From: Ministeria vibrans ATCC 50519 | Lineage: Eukaryota > Opisthokonta > Filasterea | DNA length: 64,000 bases | Reading direction: 5' to 3' | NCBI GenBank assembly: GCA_943704425.1 | Contig: CALSCP010001488.1 | Location: 39,832-103,831 of the forward strand | In this document: one piece after another, positions 59,801 through 64,000 of the stretch | Layout: each line of letters begins with the position of its first letter | Numbering within the stretch: the first letter of the stretch is position 1 | Program-made: the position numbers and the translations under genes | Notes under the pieces: model-generated | The model's input: the letters and a program-made list of their open reading frames with translations, nothing else | Database searches by the model: none | Told to the model about the DNA's origin: nothing

Positions 59801-62800
59801 GAACGAAAAGAGCAGCTTGTCCTTCTCAAACAACGATCGACACACATTGCAGTACAGCGCATATTTAAAGTGCGCTTCGAGTGTCGCCAATCGCTGCTCC
59901 AAATTTGTAGTGCGCTCCGTATTCTCAATCGACAGCACAAACAGATTGATGAACCAGCCCAGCGAGTACTGGTACATCGGTTCAATGCTCGCCAGATCAG
60001 CCAACGTAAAAAACAGTACAGACGAGTGTGTGGCAATCGACCGGTAGCCACTAAAAAGGAAAAAAAAAAAATTAAGAGTATTGTGAGAGCCGAGACTCAA
60101 ACACACAAACAACACTCGAGAAAGAAAAGAAAAAACACAAATACAAACATAAACACACAAACCTCCGTGTTTGCTCGATACTGCGCTCCGTTTCCTCTGC
60201 AACCGCTTGTTTCTCACTAATCTCAGTCGCAAGTGCTTTGCTCGACGACAAAACCTAACAATTTATCAATATGACATCTTACAGATGGTATTCCTTTTTC
60301 TGACCTCAATTGCAGATTCGTCTTCCAAAATATTCCCTTCGCTCGTCGACAATACCTCCAAAATGCGACTCTCAATCTCTTTCAGCGTCTTCTGATTCTT
60401 CGCCGATTGAATAATCAGTCGACTAAAACACACAAACCAATCAAAAAGAATCCTTTCGATCAGCTTCACAATGTACCTTCGCTCTTCTTCCAATTCGGGT
60501 CGTTCCTTTGCAACGACAATTCCCAGAATCTGATCTTCAAGACCTTCGGGCGTAATCATAAAATTCAACACTGTCACTTTCACACTCAGCTCAGGCAAAA
60601 AGTGAGGATTGCACAGTTTTGTCGTAATGTAAAACCTACAATTTCAATTAAATAAAAAGCACACTCAAAGATTGCAAATACCTGAACTCACTAGAGTACT
60701 CAATGGTAGCGTCACCCAGTCGGATGCATGTTGCTCCGCCCTGTTTGAACGTCTGTTTTAGCAGAAGTGGCTCCAAAATCGGATCGAGCTCCTCTCCCAC
60801 ATTCTCAAGCAGAACGGGCGTTCCAAACTGCACACAATTCATTCATTTCGCACGAGAATGTTTTTTATTTTATTTATTTTTACCTGAATGCAGTTTTCAA
60901 GGGTACGCACAAAGTCAGAATCGGACAGTTTGATAACATGAAGGTTGTTGTCCTTCTCCATGTTCTTGACCCACTTGTTGGCCTGGCCCTGGGGATCGAT
61001 CATGAGCGGCCACCGTCGCGATGTCGCCACCATGATGCCGTTGTCGACCGAGAAACCGTCGGTGGGCAATCCCGCAATGTTCCACCCACGAATGGTCACT
61101 GGATCCCCGAGCGTCTGACTTAGCGACACGTTGCCCGAGCACGGAATGGCACTCTCACGACACCTTTCAAGCCACTCACGTGTCTGCTCGGCGCGAAACA
61201 CCCCCGTAAATGCGCCCAGGTACGCCACCAGACCCGCACTCACAAGCACGTCGCCCGTCAGGTTGTGATACAGATCGCCCAGCTCGCTCGCTGTCTCGTT
61301 CCAGCGTGCTTTCTCGCCTCCCAGTCCGCCAATAAGTCGCTCCGCACGCTCCAGTTTCTTCTCAGTGAGCTCCACCTGTCGCTGCAGATCCTCCTTCTTG
61401 CGCATCATGGCATCGTACTCGTCCTTGAGTTCCTGCAGCGTGTCCTGCACCTTCTTGAGCTCGGCGCGTTTCTCATTCAACGCCGCCATGCTCACCGCCA
61501 GCTCGCCCTCGGCCACGGCAAGCTTGGCTCGCTTGGGCGCCACCACACGCGCTACCTTCTCGTACGAGTCAATGGCGCGCACCCACTTGCAAAGGCCCTC
61601 GGCGGCCTTGCTCGCATTCGCGACCTTGGCTGGCACAAACTCCGGGTTGGTTATGTACTTGTCACGAATGGCCTTGATGACGCGCGCAGGCACGTCGTCC
61701 TTATCAAAAGCTTTGATCGTTTTGAGGAAGTTGAGCTCCGAGATGAGTCGCTTCGAGGGTCCCAAGTAGTCGTCAATCATCTTGCCGCTGCCCGACGGAT
61801 CCTTGACACGGTCGGCACGCACCTGCATGAGCACACACACCGCCTCAAGCACCAGCTGGACACCAAGCGGCGGTGTCTTGTACGTCTTGACAATGTTAAT
61901 GTCGCCTGGCGTGAGCGTGTCCAGCGCCGCCAGTGCCTCTTCTAGAATAGGAATAGCCTCCGCCAGGTCCGCTTCGCACTCATCCTTGATGCCCTGCGCC
62001 ACCTGCGCCTGTCCATTGGCAACAGCCTCGTCCTTTTTGACTACTTCCTCGACAGCTGCAACCTTCTCGCTCTCGCGTGTCACGTTCACCATAATCGCAT
62101 CGGTCTCGTCGCTCGCGGCTACCAGCTGTGGCTGCAGTGCCTCCAGCTCCGCTTGCATTCGCACCACTTGCGACGCTGCTGACTCGAGCTTCTCCAGCCC
62201 AACCAGGTAGCGTCGTTGGTTGCTGCGAACCGCATCGCGTTTCCGCGCCAACAGAGTCTTGAACGTGCCAATGAGCTCCAGATAGCTGGTGGGCGTCACA
62301 TAGTTGTGCCGGCCGAGCACCGAAAGAAATCTGGTCGACAGCTCGCGTGTCGACTGATGAAAGTGCTTGCACAGATCGACACAGGCTTCGCGCACCGACT
62401 CGCCCATCTCAACAGTGGAGAGCAGACGACGCGCGACAACAGTGAGCGCATCGTCGGGCCACGACGTAAACCAATCAATGGTGCAGCAGTTGATGAGCGA
62501 CGGGAACTTGCGCAAGCGCGTACGAAAGGCCTCGCCAATCGGCGACATGGCCAACGCCAAGTGGAGGTTGTCACGCACGCGTGAGACAAAAAACTTGTAG
62601 AGAGCCAACGGCGACGGGTCGGCCTGCTGTCTGCCTCCACCGGCGGCAAGCATGAACGCCGGTCGCACCGTGTCAATGATCTCCTGCCGCTCGTCGGGCG
62701 CAAAGATATTGGGCACCTCACCGCCATTGAGAATGTTGCTGAGATCTTCAAAGTAGTTGTCGCTCTGCGCCTGCGTGTCCGAAAACAGGAACACCAATTG

Positions 62801-64000
62801 TTGGCCCTTCTCACCGGCGAGACGCAGCACACGCTTGAGGTCTTCTCTCCACTCAACGTTGGTGTACGACTTGGTGATCTCCACTTGGAACAGCTGGTAG
62901 CCGGCCATGTATGCGGCAAGGCGCATCAACGACTGGCGACCACTGCCGCCTACACCCACCAGAAGCGCATGTCCACGCGGTTGCTTGATCACTCGACTCA
63001 CACGTGCCACATGTTCAATGGCAAAGCGGAACAGCACCAGCTCCATGCGCGTCTTGTGCATGTTGTTGTACTCGTCGAGGTTGGCGGCCGTCGTCGTCTG
63101 CAACAAGTCCCAGTCGCGAATCTCTTCGTAGCGCTTCTGTGTGTTGGCCGGATCGCCAAAGTCACAAAAGAGAATTGAGTGGGTGTCGTTCTCATCGACT
63201 ACGCCGTCGCCGTCGCCGTCCAAGTGCGCAAACAGCGTGTCAAAGGTGCGCTCAAAACGACAGCGTACCACGCCACGAACGTGCTGGAAGAGCCACTGCC
63301 GATCGTGGTCGTCGACAAGACGGTCGTAGAATACACGGTAGGTCTCGTGGACCCACAGGCGCACGAGCGCGTCGGGGTCGCACACAGTCTCGGTGCCGCA
63401 CAAGAGCACACCCTGGATCACTCGCCCAAAGTCACGCAGGTTGAACAGGTAGTGCGACTTGGCCGGCGTTGGCAACAGATTGTGCGTCGCGCCGTTGAAG
63501 ACGTCGAGTGTGGCACGCACCAACTGTGCGGCAGGCTCGCGGAAGAGATCGTCAAAGCCACGCGCGCGAATATGCCAGTTGACAATCTCGGAGAAGATGC
63601 GCACCATGGTGTGCTCGCCAAATGTGTTGACAGTGAGAGTGTTGAAGTGGCGCGCAAACCGTGGTGTGAGCGTGTTGCGACCGCCGCCCGGAGGCCCCAT
63701 GGCGCACACAAGCTGTGTGTCGACAATGCGCTGGGAAGTTGTGTCGCGGCGGTCGTACCACATGCTGTGATCCAGCATCTGGCGCAGCAGCTCAATCGGG
63801 GGCTGTGCGCCGTAGTACTCCTTGGCCGGCATGTTGACGTCGTCGACAAAGAGCACCGCTTTGGTGCCCGCCCGTGGCCCAAACACCCCCTTGCGTCGCT
63901 TGTCCAGGTTCGCCATGATAATGTCTTGGACCTGATTAGCACTAGTCTGCGCCGAAAAGTTGATCACCACCGGCTTGTACTGGTCGTGCGGCAGTCCATG
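56853..64000 (-). CDS. Axonemal dynein heavy chain, C-terminal part (5' end beyond window)
   Basis: The frame enters at the right edge and ends at TAA 56853-56855, about 14 exons; the largest is 60884 to beyond 64000. Visible in order: AAA3 Walker B (LFVDDVNMP) and [12 protein letters not shown]4 P-loop ([10 protein letters not shown]); stalk coiled coils around a microtubule-binding tip (near 61560-61900); AAA5 ([22 protein letters not shown]); AAA6 ([28 protein letters not shown]); and the C-terminal barrel with [31 protein letters not shown] and the short C-terminal ending fit the single-headed inner-arm group (DNAH1/3/7/12); the exact paralogue is uncertain. Exons F and G are 59163-60050 and 58591-59086. 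It drives ciliary beating. An EF-hand-like loop is encoded at 63185-63220. Confidence 0.92.

Overview
The window is nuclear DNA from a flagellated unicellular eukaryote with a standard genetic code (TAA, TAG and TGA all serve as stops). Genes carry many short GT-AG introns, are packed on both strands, and intergenic gaps are often under 200 bp. Coding exons are GC-rich. Introns and spacers are AT-rich or filled with (TC)n, (CA)n, (ATT)n and GTGTGAGTCAGT-type repeats. One 743-bp assembly gap (N) lies at 18971-19713 between a TTA tract and a T tract. The gene set suits an amorphean-type protist or a deep relative, with FYCO1-like, EEA1-like, RPS6KC1-like, JPT/HN1-like and tektin genes plus a complete set of ciliary genes. 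That placement is inference; no marker gene here settles it.

Layout. 0.3-1.5 kb (-): ankyrin-repeat gene running off the left edge. 1.9-5.9 kb (+): RUN/coiled-coil/FYVE/partial-GOLD protein (FYCO1-like), then a DUF1499 membrane protein. 6.7-10.9 kb (+): C2orf76/UPF0538 protein, ERGIC2/Erv41 and DNAAF4. 11.2-15.1 kb (-): EEA1-like tether with a C2H2 finger and a C-terminal FYVE domain. 15.9-20.6 kb: secreted CHRD protein, two orphan small genes, the gap and NDUFA13. 20.7-25.9 kb: ETF-ubiquinone oxidoreductase (-) and kinesin-2 (+) diverging from a 54-bp spacer. 25.9-27.8 kb: AT-rich gene-free island. 27.8-36 kb: SRP9, tektin, PX-pseudokinase (RPS6KC1-like), a mitochondrial coiled-coil membrane protein and an epoxide hydrolase. 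36-46.8 kb: UGPase, a secreted or membrane LRR protein, LCMT1, a small type I membrane protein and a JPT/HN1-like protein. 46.9-64 kb (-): CAX/VNX1-type cation exchanger, a 1640-residue multi-DCX/beta-trefoil protein (DCDC1-like) and the C-terminal half of an inner-arm-type axonemal dynein heavy chain that runs off the right edge.

Themes. Five genes serve cilia (DNAAF4 assembly factor, kinesin-2 for intraflagellar transport, tektin, a DCX protein, dynein heavy chain). Three encode PI3P-type endosomal binders (two FYVE proteins and one PX protein). NDUFA13, ETFDH and the coiled-coil protein are mitochondrial. There is no operon-like organisation, CRISPR array, rRNA or recognisable tRNA.

The most unusual non-genic signal is a dispersed sequence built around TATCACTTTGTTTC next to pyrimidine microsatellites. 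It recurs at about 15 places, and one copy of roughly 80 bp is nearly identical between 10.55-10.63 kb and 45.48-45.56 kb. Exon limits below were deduced by hand from GT-AG sites, reading-frame phase and protein-family fit; no transcript data were available.
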